Source: Clostridium sp. DSM 17811
Lineage (GTDB): Bacteria > Bacillota > Clostridia > Clostridiales > Clostridiaceae
DNA: 64,000 bases
Reading direction: 5' to 3'
Assembly (NCBI RefSeq): GCF_018861905.1
Contig: NZ_JAHLDU010000006.1
Location: 1 to 64,000, forward strand
The notes under the pieces are model-generated. The model had not been told where the DNA came from, did no database searches, and worked only from the letters and a program-made list of their open reading frames with translations. This document shows, one piece after another, positions 25,608 to 34,784 of this stretch. The translations under genes were made by a program, and so were the position numbers. The stretch's first letter is position 1; each line of letters opens with the position of its first letter.

Positions 25608-26711
25608 TTAACGTTTACAAGGTATAGGCTTTTGCGGACATCTAGGTTTAATAGGTCCTGCCTTTACAATAGCTTCTTCATCACAAGCAACCAAGCAGGC
25701 TCCACATTGAGTGCATTCGCCTTGATCAATTACATGGATAAACTTTTTCTTTCCTAGTATTGCATCTTCTTCACAGACATCCTGACACTCCGTACATCCA
25801 ATGCATTTATCTACTAAGATATGATAAGTAAAGAACTTGCTACATACCGATGCCTTACATACCTTTTTAGTTATGTGTTCTTCTATTTCTTCCCTAAAAT
25901 TGCTTATAGCACTTATAACTGTTGTCGCTAATGTTGCATCTATTCCACAAAGCACTTGATTTTTCATTTCGCCACATAAACCTAACAATAATGCTACATC
26001 GCTTGATTTTCCTTTTTTCTGTGAAATGTCAGATAAAAGCATATTAATCTGAGTTACTCCCTCATGCCCAAAGACGCACCTTCCACAGGTTTCCCTTGTG
26101 TATACCTTAGAAATATTTTTTAGCTGATCTAAAATACAATCTGTTTCATCAAAGATACAAATATAATCAGTGCTTAGCTCAAGTTTATTCTCTAAATCTC
26201 CTTCTCCTATGATCACTCCCATTGGATAACCTAGATACATTCCTTTAAATATTCCATTTACACCGCATGTCTCCAATAGCTCTCTTGGAGTTATGTTCTT
26301 TGATAAGGAGAATTTTCCCTTGTTCTTTGTACTTCCGTCAACATATACATTTTTATATTCAGAATCTAACAACATTTCTACAGTGCATACTGCATCATTT
26401 TCTTTTACAGATGAAGGAATTGGCTTTTCACCTTCTATAACCTTTAAAATAGCACTTGCATTTCTATATACAAATCCAAAACTTCCATCAACTAATATTA
26501 TATTTAAATCCATATCTGGATAGTTTTTAGCTTTAGTCTCTATTTTAGACTTAATATCTTTTTCCTCTACATCTAAAATAATATAGTTTTTTTCTGCTTT
26601 TTTTGAATAAATAGCTTCTAAAACCTGAGAGGTACTATCCTTTAAAATATCAATTGAAACAGGTGCCTCCTTATACGCAGGCACTGCATTACATATTAAA
26701 TATTCACTCAC
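25608..26711 (-). CDS. NuoF-like Fe-S protein with degenerate FMN/NADH site
   Basis: 367 aa. It starts in the middle of a NuoF/HydB fold: EYLICNA matches the YVICNADEGDPGAF region, but the preceding GRGGAGFPTG nucleotide loop is absent and the acidic residues are replaced (NAVPAYKEAP). An SLBB-like part follows (about 100-200). In the NuoF cluster motif CxxCxxC the third Cys is Gly (C209, C212, G215; C255 kept). The C-terminus (297-350) is an intact 2[4Fe-4S] ferredoxin (CIGCTECQDVC, CTQCGACLVAC). I infer an electron-transfer scaffold rather than an NADH dehydrogenase. It is 14 nt downstream of the NuoG-GltD fusion gene. Confidence 0.8.
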   Translation of the reverse strand: MSEYLICNAVPAYKEAPVSIDILKDSTSQVLEAIYSKKAEKNYIILDVEEKDIKSKIETKAKNYPDMDLNIILVDGSFGFVYRNASAILKVIEGEKPIPSSVKENDAVCTVEMLLDSEYKNVYVDGSTKNKGKFSLSKNITPRELLETCGVNGIFKGMYLGYPMGVIIGEGDLENKLELSTDYICIFDETDCILDQLKNISKVYTRETCGRCVFGHEGVTQINMLLSDISQKKGKSSDVALLLGLCGEMKNQVLCGIDATLATTVISAISNFREEIEEHITKKVCKASVCSKFFTYHILVDKCIGCTECQDVCEEDAILGKKKFIHVIDQGECTQCGACLVACDEEAIVKAGPIKPRCPQKPIPCKR

Positions 26712-26725
26712 GCTATTTCTCCCTC

Positions 26726-28816
26726 CTAGTACTCATTCCACAGTTTAGACTGTGTTAGATTTAATCTTAAATCACACTGCAGGCAGCGACTTGCTTCACA
26801 TTTTGCTGCTTCCTTTGTAAATACTTCTTCTACAACATCAAAATTGCATTTTCTTGTTTGAGGATTTTTAAACTTAGGCATAGTTCTCTTAAGCTTCGCA
26901 AATCCAGTATATTTCCCGATATATGGACTAGGTGTTTCACTCTCAACTAACTGCTCACTTATATCACCATCTCCACCTAGGTACTTATCAATAACTTCTG
27001 CACTTTTACGTCCTCCCGCAATGGCAGTTACTACAGATTTTGTACCTGTTACTACATCTCCAGTTGCAAATATTCCTTCTACGCTCGTTTCTAAATCTTC
27101 ATTAGTCTTGATGTATGGTCCATGACTTAGCTCAAGCTCCATGTCTTCTGTTCCAGCCGGTCTTTGTCCAACGGCAAAAATAACACTATCTGCAGGCACT
27201 ACTTCATTAGACCCTTCAACTAATTCAATAACTGCTTTTCTATTACTATCAAAATAGAATTTTTCAATTTTTTGAAGCTCTACTCCTTCCACCTTTTCAC
27301 TTCCTGTAATTCTTAGGAATGAATGTGCAAAATGAAGAATAATACCTTCTTCTTTTCCTTCTTCAATTTCATCCTTTGTAGCAGTCATTTGCTCAAGATT
27401 TTCAAGACATGCTATATGAACTTCCTTTGCCCCAAGCCTTAAAGCTGTTCTAGCACAATCATAAGCAACATTTCCACCACCTAGAACTACTACGCTTTCT
27501 TTTATGTCAACTATAACACCTTGGCGAGCCTTCTTTAGGAAATCTGCATTTATATATACACCTTGCAAATTATTTCCTTCTAGTGGTAACAATGTACCTT
27601 TATGTGTTCCAACAGATACAAGAACTGCCTCGTAACCCTTGCTTAATAATTCTTTTGGCGAAGTTACTTTAGCATTAGTTAAAAGTTCTACACCCTCAGC
27701 CAATATGTCCGCGATCTCTCTGTCAAGCACTTCATCAGCTAAACGATATGCTGGAATTCCATAACGGCATTGTCCCCCAGCTTTTTCGTTTTCTTCAAAT
27801 ACTGTAACTTCATGACCTTTTTTCGCAAGGTAATATGCTGATGTTAATCCAGCAGGACCTGCACCTACTATTGCTACTTTTTTACCTGTTGGCTCTGATC
27901 TTCGAATATTTTTCTTCCAGGAACCATCATCATTTCCTGCTGCAGCTCTTTTCAACTTACATACTGATATTGGATTTTCCAGTTCATTACGCTTGCAGTG
28001 ATCTTCACATACATGGTTACAGATGTTTCCAAGGGTTTCAGGGAATGGAACTCTTTCACGAATTACCGCTGTAGCTTTTGCAAAATCCCCTTCTTTAATG
28101 TATCTTATATACCTTGGTATATCTGTATGTGCTGGACAAGCACTTTTGCAAGGAACAATAGAATCACTATAAGAAACATTTTCTTTTACCATTCCTAATG
28201 TGTCCATAATAGAACCTGTAGGGCACACTTCAATACATGCTCCACAGAATTTACAACCTGCTTCTTCTAGTGATATACCGCCATCAGTTCCTATACGAAT
28301 GCCATCTTTTGTTCTTTGGAAATCTAAAACCTTAACACCTCTTAATTCTCTGCAAGCTCTAACACAACGTCCACAACGAACACACCTGGTAAATAAGTGC
28401 GAAATTAATGGATTACTATCATCATTTGGAACCGTTCTTGATTTCTTTTTCCATTTTTCCGGTCCGACACCCATGTATTGATACATGGACTGTAGTTCGC
28501 ATTTACCGTACTTTGGGCAGCCTGTACAATCTGCTGGATGGCTTGCAAGAATTAACTCCATAGCCATTTTACGAGTTTTGTCTGCTTTTTCAGAATTTAT
28601 CTCAACTACCATACCTTCTTGCACTATAGTTTTACAAGACGGCACCGCCTGATCTATTCCATCTACCGAGACTGAACATAAACGGCAACCTCCAGTGGCT
28701 TCTAAATCAGGATGGTTGCACAAATGAGGAATGTAAATTCCGGCTTTAAGAGCAGCATCTAATACTGATATACCTTCTTTTGCTTCAATTTCTTTTCCTT
28801 CAATTATAATTTTCAA
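26726..28816 (-). CDS. NuoG-GltD fusion: NAD(P)H-dependent Fe-S flavoprotein
   Basis: 696 aa. The N-terminus is NuoG/HydA-like: [2Fe-2S] ligands (CNHPDLEATGGCRLC..C), a His-Cys cluster motif (HPADCTGCPKYGKC), and two [4Fe-4S] motifs (CVRCGRCVRAC, CKFCGACIEVC). From about residue 225 it is glutamate-synthase-small-subunit-like: CKSACPAHTDIPRY, FAD motif VAIVGAGPAGLTSAYYL, NAD(P) motif VVVLGGGNVAYDCART and the terminal GIFATGDVV..SVVTAIAGG. Such fusions take electrons from NAD(P)H to a partner. The probable partners are the NuoF-like protein downstream and the flavoprotein reductase upstream in the same operon. Confidence 0.88.
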   Translation of the reverse strand: MKIIIEGKEIEAKEGISVLDAALKAGIYIPHLCNHPDLEATGGCRLCSVSVDGIDQAVPSCKTIVQEGMVVEINSEKADKTRKMAMELILASHPADCTGCPKYGKCELQSMYQYMGVGPEKWKKKSRTVPNDDSNPLISHLFTRCVRCGRCVRACRELRGVKVLDFQRTKDGIRIGTDGGISLEEAGCKFCGACIEVCPTGSIMDTLGMVKENVSYSDSIVPCKSACPAHTDIPRYIRYIKEGDFAKATAVIRERVPFPETLGNICNHVCEDHCKRNELENPISVCKLKRAAAGNDDGSWKKNIRRSEPTGKKVAIVGAGPAGLTSAYYLAKKGHEVTVFEENEKAGGQCRYGIPAYRLADEVLDREIADILAEGVELLTNAKVTSPKELLSKGYEAVLVSVGTHKGTLLPLEGNNLQGVYINADFLKKARQGVIVDIKESVVVLGGGNVAYDCARTALRLGAKEVHIACLENLEQMTATKDEIEEGKEEGIILHFAHSFLRITGSEKVEGVELQKIEKFYFDSNRKAVIELVEGSNEVVPADSVIFAVGQRPAGTEDMELELSHGPYIKTNEDLETSVEGIFATGDVVTGTKSVVTAIAGGRKSAEVIDKYLGGDGDISEQLVESETPSPYIGKYTGFAKLKRTMPKFKNPQTRKCNFDVVEEVFTKEAAKCEASRCLQCDLRLNLTQSKLWNEY

Positions 28817-28832
28817 AGTTATTCCTCCACCT

Positions 28833-28873
28833 AAACTAGGCAGGCAATATTATAACTGTTGCCCGCCTAGTTT
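28833..28873 (-). other. Intercistronic hairpin
   Basis: AAACTAGGCAGGCAAT pairs with GTTGCCCGCCTAGTTT (16-bp stem, one or two mismatches) between the flavoprotein gene and the NuoG-GltD gene. In the direction of transcription no U tract follows, so it may stabilise or process the mRNA, or tune the ratio of the two proteins, rather than terminate. Confidence 0.55.
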
Positions 28874-28887
28874 TTCATATTTTTCGA

Positions 28888-30369
28888 CTAAAAATTGTTT
28901 AACTTTGCAGCTGCATTTTCACCTGCGATACGTCCGCTGTTCAAACAGAAACCCATTGTATTTCCTGATAAAATAAATGGATAACTATCTCCAAAAATAT
29001 TACATGCATCTGTACCAACTGCATATAAGCCAGGGATTACCTTGTAATCTTTTGTCATAGCTTCTGTCTTATGGTTAATAAGAACTCCACCTACAGAACC
29101 ATACGCACCAACATTTTGACGACAAATGTAGAAAGGTCCTTTTTCAATTGATTGCATATACATTCTGTCTTTTTCAAATAGTTCATCATATCCCTTTGCA
29201 CACATATCGTTGTATTCTTCTACTTGAGCTACTAATCCAGCCACATCAACACCTACTTTTTCAGCTAACTCCTCAATAGTATCAGCCTGTGCTATTGATT
29301 CGTATCCTGCTTCAATGTCTCTTTCCCACTGTTCATCAAAATGATCATATAGATCATGTGGATGTACATGAGACACCATGTCTGGTCCTTTTTTCTTGTA
29401 TTTTTTAAGTAGCTTGCTATCGAAGATAGCGTATGCTACATTCCCAGGTTGAGCAGTGATTGCATTTCCTGTAAATGTTGTATTTCCAATCTGATCTTCA
29501 GGCATAAACCTTTGGCCTAGTCTATTTACCCATAAGCACGGTTGACGGAATGCTCCATCAAGAATGAAATGGTTCATGTTATCTGGCAATTGATACATTA
29601 ATTCCATAATGCATGTTGTATGCCCTGCGCCAGCTTCCCATGCCATTTTGATACCTTCACCCTTCATACCTGGTATAGCAAAATTAAATATTGTTTTACC
29701 AAATTCATAACCTGTTTCTTCTTTTATCATTTGAGGATTATCTCCAAATCCACCTGTTGCTAAAATAACAGATGTTCCTCTTGCTTCCACTTCTTGTCCA
29801 GCTTTATCCTTTGCAATTACACCAACTGCTTTTCCATCTTCCATAATAACCTTGCTTACTGGTGTTTCGAACATAAATTCAACACCTAGTTCCAATGCCT
29901 TTTCTGTCATTTTCTTAATCATTGAAGTCGCCGCACGAGGACCAGGTACTCCGCCACCCTCTGGTTTTATAACGTGCCATGTGAATTCACCATCAGAGTA
30001 AGCTCTTGTATTTTCAGGTGCACTGAATGCTCTTTGAACTCCACAGAACTCAACACCCATATCAACAAGCCAATCAATAGTCTCTCCTGACTTATAGTAG
30101 TAGTCACGAACCATATGTGCATCTACGCGATAATGTGTGAAATACATATGTTTTCTAAAAGCTTCACCTGGAGTAAGTGAAATCATTTGATTTTTTTGGA
30201 TTGATGAACCTACTCCAAGTGGTCCCATACCCATATTAGCTGCTCCGCCAGTTGTATTAGACTTTTCAAATACAATTACTCTTGATCCATTTTCTGCTGC
30301 TGAGATAGCTGATGCTAGTCCTGAAAGACCACCTGCAACAACGATTATATCTGTTTCTAATTTCTTCAT
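28888..30369 (-). CDS. Fumarate-reductase/KstD-like FAD protein, candidate ene-reductase
   Basis: 493 aa of the FAD_binding_2 family. FAD motif near the start (VVAGGLSGLASAISAA, first Gly of GxGxxG replaced by Ala), second FAD segment ILATGGFG (about 200), C-terminal SGNTMGFCLNSGRIAGE. The capping domain is present, but there is no heme or FMN-binding domain and no signal peptide, so it is a cytosolic reductase or dehydrogenase acting on a double bond next to a carbonyl. Next to a PhlG-type hydrolase, reduction of a chalcone- or cinnamate-like bond is attractive. Electrons would come from the two downstream Fe-S proteins. Substrate unknown. Confidence 0.82.
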   Translation of the reverse strand: MKKLETDIIVVAGGLSGLASAISAAENGSRVIVFEKSNTTGGAANMGMGPLGVGSSIQKNQMISLTPGEAFRKHMYFTHYRVDAHMVRDYYYKSGETIDWLVDMGVEFCGVQRAFSAPENTRAYSDGEFTWHVIKPEGGGVPGPRAATSMIKKMTEKALELGVEFMFETPVSKVIMEDGKAVGVIAKDKAGQEVEARGTSVILATGGFGDNPQMIKEETGYEFGKTIFNFAIPGMKGEGIKMAWEAGAGHTTCIMELMYQLPDNMNHFILDGAFRQPCLWVNRLGQRFMPEDQIGNTTFTGNAITAQPGNVAYAIFDSKLLKKYKKKGPDMVSHVHPHDLYDHFDEQWERDIEAGYESIAQADTIEELAEKVGVDVAGLVAQVEEYNDMCAKGYDELFEKDRMYMQSIEKGPFYICRQNVGAYGSVGGVLINHKTEAMTKDYKVIPGLYAVGTDACNIFGDSYPFILSGNTMGFCLNSGRIAGENAAAKLNNF

Positions 30370-30440
30370 TTTAAAACCTCCATATTTATATTTTGTTAAA
30401 GTTATTAATACTTGAGTTACTAATTTATAATACTTATTTT

Positions 30441-30527
30441 TTACATTGTTAATTTATCCTTTGGAGCAAAACCAGCTTGTACTAACCGGATTTTCTTTCC
30501 ATATTCATAATTCCCGCTAGTTAATAT
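30441..30527 (-). other. In-frame fragment resembling a protein C-terminus
   Basis: Between the PhlG-like gene and the flavoprotein gene the minus strand has an open stretch of about 27 codons without a start (..SGNYEYGKKIRLVQAGFAPK..), ending at the stop at 30443-30441. Its composition looks like coding sequence, but I cannot assign a family. It may be the tail of a deleted gene or chance. Confidence 0.3.
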
Positions 30528-30558
30528 TTTTTAAATTGAATCAAAATATTAAATATAA

Positions 30559-31377
30559 TTACTCTATTTTGCCACCCATTTCATTATACAAATCAGGTAA
30601 AATTGCTGCTAAATTACTATACTCTTCAACGTTATGGAATGCTAATCCCCTAGGTGCTTGTACAGGAATTTGTATTCCATCTGGAAGTAGTTTACATGGT
30701 TTTTTGTCAATCATATGATAGCCCATCCAAAATCTAGAACGTGATTCCACTCCTCCAGGTATTTCTCTGAAATAGTGTAGCATTACAGCAGGAGCTTTAG
30801 GTCCACCTTTTCTTGACTGAGCAACTCCATTGCCTGTAACTACAGTAATGTCCTTAGAGTTCAATTCTTCCATGTCAAAGCCTAATTCTTCTGGCTTTAA
30901 AAAGGAAATTTGAATATCTTCTGGTCCATTTCCAGTATCCTCAATTACATGATGAGTACAACCCTGAAATTTTTCAAGTATAGGTGTGGTTGGGTCAAGT
31001 ATTTTTGCTCGATCTTTCTCACTAATATCTATGCCATAATGTCCTTTTTTAAACCATAACATGTATCGTAAATCTTCAAGACCGTGCCATGCAAACCACC
31101 AATTAATCATTTCTAAGGTTACTCCTGGAAATTTGTTATTCACAGCAACATATGCCGTTCCATTTGGAAGTACACAGTACCCTGTCTCTACATCGCTATA
31201 TCCATCCTTTAGTAATACGTTTACATTTCCCAGCATTAAAACTTTGTTAGGATCCATTGGTCCTTCCTGAAGAATTGCCATTAGTTCTGGGTTTGGGCTA
31301 ACTATAGGTTGGTTAAAATATTTTGCATAGGACTTCTGCTCTTCTTGTGGTGTTAACTCTTTTCTTAACTCTCTCAT
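30559..31377 (-). CDS. PhlG/phloretin-hydrolase family C-C hydrolase
   Basis: 272 aa. Family landmarks: GYCVLPNGTAYVAV (66-79), FPGVTLEMINWWFAWHGLE (83-101), LRYMLWFKKGHYG (to 115), HHVIED (142-147), and C-terminal LAFHNVEEY with H248-x3-E252, matching the His/Glu zinc ligands of PhlG; H113 and E146 are candidates for the other ligands. The family cleaves the C-C bond between a phloroglucinol ring and an acyl side chain: 2,4-diacetylphloroglucinol in Pseudomonas, phloretin (to phloroglucinol and hydroxyphenylpropionate) in Eubacterium ramulus. First gene after sigma-54 promoter P2. Either substrate would feed the phloroglucinol pathway encoded on both sides. Confidence 0.87.
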   Translation of the reverse strand: MRELRKELTPQEEQKSYAKYFNQPIVSPNPELMAILQEGPMDPNKVLMLGNVNVLLKDGYSDVETGYCVLPNGTAYVAVNNKFPGVTLEMINWWFAWHGLEDLRYMLWFKKGHYGIDISEKDRAKILDPTTPILEKFQGCTHHVIEDTGNGPEDIQISFLKPEELGFDMEELNSKDITVVTGNGVAQSRKGGPKAPAVMLHYFREIPGGVESRSRFWMGYHMIDKKPCKLLPDGIQIPVQAPRGLAFHNVEEYSNLAAILPDLYNEMGGKIE

Positions 31378-31662
31378 ATTATTTCTTCTCCTTACAATAT
31401 TATTTTTATATTATAGTTACAATACAAATCTTTAGTTTTAAACTCTCTATATCATAATGATTGTATATTTACATCTACTTGTTTATATTATATCAATGTT
31501 TTAAAGACACATAAAATACCTATTTGGAATCGCACTTATGCTTATATGTTATAAGTGTATATTTGCTTATCTTTATAAAAAACATATAATTAATCCCCAC
31601 CACCAAATCGTTTTCACGACATTTCTATAGATATAATAAATTTATCTTTATCATATTTATAT

Positions 31663-31679
31663 AGCAATGATCATGCCAA
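31663..31679 (-). promoter_or_regulatory. Sigma-54 promoter P2 (-24/-12)
   Basis: The minus strand reads TTGGCATGATCATTGCT, with GG and GC separated by 10 nt. It lies about 290 nt upstream of the PhlG-like start, so a long leader is expected. Confidence 0.88.
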
Positions 31680-31786
31680 CCTCATATAAATAAACTTTTA
31701 TACTATAAAAAAGTACTTAAACTTTGTAATTGACTATAAATTTTTATTTTTAAATTCAAAACACTTTTTATTATAAAGACACTTTC

Positions 31787-31889
31787 AATACAAAATTGTA
31801 TTGCTTTTTTACTTTATAAGGAACATTCTATGATGTTGCTCAACTCACAAATTAATACACTCTTGTATCGGATAATAAAATCTTGTATT
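31787..31889. promoter_or_regulatory. Enhancer sites for the sigma-54 activator (P2 set)
   Basis: Three sites of the form AATAC-N6-GTATT: 31787-31802 (perfect, AATACAAAATTGTATT), 31854-31869 (GTATC right arm) and 31874-31889 (AATAA left arm). They are 110-220 nt upstream of P2. The perfect site is identical over 16 bp to the one at 37228-37243. Apart from these, P2 and the hairpin below, the 604-bp gap 31378-31981 shows nothing I can name. Confidence 0.8.
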
Positions 31890-31915
31890 ATTGCCCTTGA
31901 TTTTTTTTGCATAAC

Positions 31916-31945
31916 AAAAAAGCCATTAAATTTAATGACTTTTTT
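31916..31945 (-). terminator. Terminator after the sigma-54 activator gene
   Basis: AAAAAAGCCATTAAA pairs with TTTAATGACTTTTTT. It is symmetrical, so it could stop transcription in both directions. Confidence 0.7.
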
Positions 31946-31981
31946 AAAATAGTACCTCATAAAAGCCTGTTGGCAATAATA

Positions 31982-33526
31982 TTATGAATTATTTAATCGT
32001 ACTCCCAAAGCCTTTGCTTTTCTGAAAACTGTAGGTTGGGTAACTCCTAAAACTTTTGCTGCTTTGTATGTACTTCCATAATTTTTTATAGCAAGTTCTA
32101 TCATTTCTTTTTCTAAAGCATCCACAGCTTCTCTCAGCGTTAAAGTATGATCTACAAAATGTACTTCCGGTTTATTTATACCTAGTATACTTATTATATC
32201 CGTATATGTTATATACTTCTCATCATCAATCACAAGCAATCTTTCAATAACATTTTGCAATTCTCTAACATTTCCTGGCCAATCATATTGTTCAAAAGCA
32301 ATTACTGCCATGTTGCCAAAAATTTTTTCTTTACTATATTTAGTATTAAATTTTTCTAAAAACGTCTCTGCAAAAATGGAAATATCTTCTTTTCTTTCTC
32401 TAAGAGGTGGAATTTTTATTGGTACAACATTTAAGCGATAAAACAAGTCTTGCCTAAATTTCCCTTGCGATATTAATTCACTTAATACTTGGTTTGTAGA
32501 TGCAATAACACGCACATCTAGCTTTATACTTTTTACTCCGCCTACCCTCATCAGTTCCTTTTCTTGAAGAACTCTAAGCAATTTTGATTGTAGCGTAAGC
32601 GGCATCTCTCCAATTTCATCTAGGAGTATTGTTCCACCATTTGCTAGTTCAAACATACCTAACTTTTCTTTATTTTGAGCGCCTGTGAATGCTCCTTTTT
32701 CATATCCAAATAATTCGGATTCAATTAATGAATCTGGTATAGCTGCGCAATTCACTTTAATATACGGTTCATTTTTTCTATTACTTCTATTGTGGATTTC
32801 TTTTGAAACCACTTCTTTCCCACATCCTGTTTCACCAGTAATTAAAATAGTAGCTGCTGTTTTTGCAACATGACTTATTATTTCTTTTAGCTGCATCATC
32901 TTGACACTTTCTCCGATGATATCAACACTCTCTCTCTTTTTGTTTCTAAAATAATTTAATTCATGCAAATACTTTTCACTCTTTTTCTCTACGCTTTCCA
33001 ATTTATCTTTTAATTTTAGAAGTTCTGTTAAATCCCTCATCACTGTTAATACCTGTGTTACTTCGCCTTTATCATTAAAAAATGGATTCCCAGTTATTAA
33101 TACTTTTTTATTGTTTTTATTAATTGTAGATAACATTGTTATTTTCTTTTTTTGCTCAATTACCAGTAAAGAGACTGCATTGTTAAAATATTTATTATCC
33201 AACAATATTTTAATGTTTTTTCCTATTATATCTTTTTCTGTTATTTCTGTTATTTCTGTATATCCTTTATTTATTGCCGTAACAATCCCTTTACCATCAA
33301 CCATGCAGATTCCATCTGATACTGCATCTCCTATAGCAAATGCACTCAATTCTCGTTCTTTATATTGTTTTAGTCCATTTAACTCTTCATTTTGTTTTTT
33401 TATACTATTTTTATAATTACATAATATTTTAAAAGTGGCATCGTCTACTTCTATATGTTCTAAATCATTTAAACCTTCTATTTCTTCCCTTACTTCATCA
33501 TCGATTTCAAAAAAAATTTTATTCAT
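31982..33526 (-). CDS. Sigma-54-dependent activator with PAS domain
   Basis: 514 aa. About 60 residues of unknown type, a PAS sensor (about 62-180, GICMVDGKGIVTAINKGYTE), the AAA+ domain with Walker A GETGCGKE, the sigma-54 contact loop GAFTGA and Walker B ILLDEIGEMP, then a Fis-type helix-turn-helix (AAKVLGVTQPTVFRKAKALG). It has no receiver domain, so it probably responds to a small molecule bound by PAS or the N-terminus. It lies between two of the three sigma-54 operons and is the only such activator in the window. The AATAC-N6-GTATT palindromes are its probable targets. Confidence 0.93.
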   Translation of the reverse strand: MNKIFFEIDDEVREEIEGLNDLEHIEVDDATFKILCNYKNSIKKQNEELNGLKQYKERELSAFAIGDAVSDGICMVDGKGIVTAINKGYTEITEITEKDIIGKNIKILLDNKYFNNAVSLLVIEQKKKITMLSTINKNNKKVLITGNPFFNDKGEVTQVLTVMRDLTELLKLKDKLESVEKKSEKYLHELNYFRNKKRESVDIIGESVKMMQLKEIISHVAKTAATILITGETGCGKEVVSKEIHNRSNRKNEPYIKVNCAAIPDSLIESELFGYEKGAFTGAQNKEKLGMFELANGGTILLDEIGEMPLTLQSKLLRVLQEKELMRVGGVKSIKLDVRVIASTNQVLSELISQGKFRQDLFYRLNVVPIKIPPLRERKEDISIFAETFLEKFNTKYSKEKIFGNMAVIAFEQYDWPGNVRELQNVIERLLVIDDEKYITYTDIISILGINKPEVHFVDHTLTLREAVDALEKEMIELAIKNYGSTYKAAKVLGVTQPTVFRKAKALGVRLNNS

Positions 33527-33656
33527 ATGTTATCTCCTAACATTACTTTATAATAACCTTGGTATGCTTTAAAGCAATTCACTTCTTCTTTAATTGTACA
33601 CTATATGAGTGCAAGTAAGGCTAATAAGGAAAAATATAGATTGTAATATTAAAATA

Positions 33657-33690
33657 ACTCATGAAATTCAATTTTTGAATTTTCATGAGT
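33657..33690 (-). terminator. Hairpin after the dehydrogenase gene
   Basis: ACTCATGAAATTCA pairs with TGAATTTTCATGAGT (one bulge), in the 224-bp gap between the ctf operon's last gene and the activator gene. The activator gene therefore probably has its own promoter. Confidence 0.65.
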
Positions 33691-33750
33691 TTCATGTTGA
33701 AGAATTTCACCTATGATATAGGGTACATTATATTTCTATTGTAGAAAAAT

Positions 33751-34686
33751 TTATACGTTATATAAAACCTTAATCAAATATTCTCTTAACCCATCATTTG
33801 ACTCTTTAACTTGCTCAGATGTCCATTCTTGAAATCCCTTACCAGTTTTAAACCCTATGTTTCCCTGCTTTACTTTCTCTTTTAAAAGAGGTGATGGCTC
33901 AGTAGAGTTCTCCAGATGTTTTAATATATAGCTATGAATTGAAAGTGTTAAGTCTGTCCCCACCATATCTGCATTTTCCATAGGTCCAAGTATTGGTAAT
34001 CTTAATCCAAAACCAAATTTAATAGCCTCATCAACAGTTGCAGCATCCGCTATTCCTCTTTCAACTATTGATATAGCTTCCCTCCAAAGCGCATGTTGCA
34101 ATCTATTTGCAACAAAACCCGGTACATCTTTACCCACTCTTATAGGATGTTTTTTCGCTTTCGTTAAAAGCTCCATAGTTTTATTCATAACTTCCTCTGA
34201 TGTATAATCCGACTTAACCACTTCAACAAGCGGAATTAAATATGGAGGATTCCAAAAATGACATCCTACTATCCTTGATTTATTATTGCATTTTTGGGAT
34301 ATTTCAGTAATACTCATTACTGATGTATTAGTAGCAAATACAGTATCTTGCCTACAAATTGATTCAAGTTTTGCGAATAAATTTTGTTTTAACTCCATAT
34401 TCTCAGGTATACATTCAATTACAAAATCAGCTTCCTTTACTGCTACTGCAATATCTTCTGTTAGTATAATTCTACCCAAAATATTATTTATTTCATCTTC
34501 TGTAATAATCCCTTTTTCCTCAAAAACTGCAAGGTTAGCTTTTATTTTATCCATACAATCGTATTCAACTTTTTCTCTTATAAAAATTGTTACCTTTAAA
34601 TCTTCACAACTAGCAAATACTTGAGCTATTCCACTACCCATCATTCCTGGTCCAAATACTGTAATATGTTCTAAACTCACAATCAT
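33751..34686 (-). CDS. 3-hydroxyacyl-CoA-dehydrogenase family enzyme, candidate 3-hydroxy-5-oxohexanoate dehydrogenase
   Basis: 311 aa. NAD motif GPGMMGSGIAQVFA (12-25), ATNTSVMSITEI and the catalytic His in GCHFWNPPYLIPLVEVV, then the C-terminal dimerisation domain with KFGFGLRLP and GFKTGKGFQEW. The active-site sequence differs from 3-hydroxybutyryl-CoA dehydrogenase (HFFNP is HFWNPPYLI), which fits a non-CoA substrate. In context the reaction would be oxidation of 3-hydroxy-5-oxohexanoate to triacetate (3,5-dioxohexanoate). It is the last gene of the P3 operon; a small hairpin (34727-34747) separates it from the BKACE gene. Confidence 0.85.
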   Translation of the reverse strand: MIVSLEHITVFGPGMMGSGIAQVFASCEDLKVTIFIREKVEYDCMDKIKANLAVFEEKGIITEDEINNILGRIILTEDIAVAVKEADFVIECIPENMELKQNLFAKLESICRQDTVFATNTSVMSITEISQKCNNKSRIVGCHFWNPPYLIPLVEVVKSDYTSEEVMNKTMELLTKAKKHPIRVGKDVPGFVANRLQHALWREAISIVERGIADAATVDEAIKFGFGLRLPILGPMENADMVGTDLTLSIHSYILKHLENSTEPSPLLKEKVKQGNIGFKTGKGFQEWTSEQVKESNDGLREYLIKVLYNV

Positions 34687-34726
34687 TACCTCCCCAAATA
34701 ATTATTTTCTGTTATCTATAAACAAA

Positions 34727-34747
34727 AGGCAGGACTTGCTCCTACCT
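34727..34747 (-). other. Small intercistronic hairpin
   Basis: The minus strand reads AGGTAGGA-GCAAG-TCCTGCCT followed by TTTTGTTT. It could act as a weak terminator that lowers expression of the dehydrogenase relative to the upstream genes. Confidence 0.45.
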
Positions 34748-34784
34748 CACTATTATGTGGTGTCATATGTTAAATTTTTTTAGA

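Noticed and set aside
25608-28816. NADH dehydrogenase or electron-bifurcating hydrogenase subunits (NuoFG/HydAB)
   Set aside because: There is no hydrogenase H-cluster domain, no NuoE partner, and the NuoF-like protein lacks the nucleotide loop and one cluster Cys.
28833-28873. Rho-independent terminator between the flavoprotein and NuoG-GltD genes
   Set aside because: The U-rich side lies on the wrong strand for the genes' direction, so it is kept as an intercistronic hairpin only.
30559-31377. Acetoacetate decarboxylase for the 272-aa protein, suggested by the acetoacetate chemistry around it
   Set aside because: The Lys-containing Schiff-base motif of that family is absent, while the GYC..PNG, WWFAWH, GHY and H-x3-E motifs fit the PhlG/phloretin hydrolase family.
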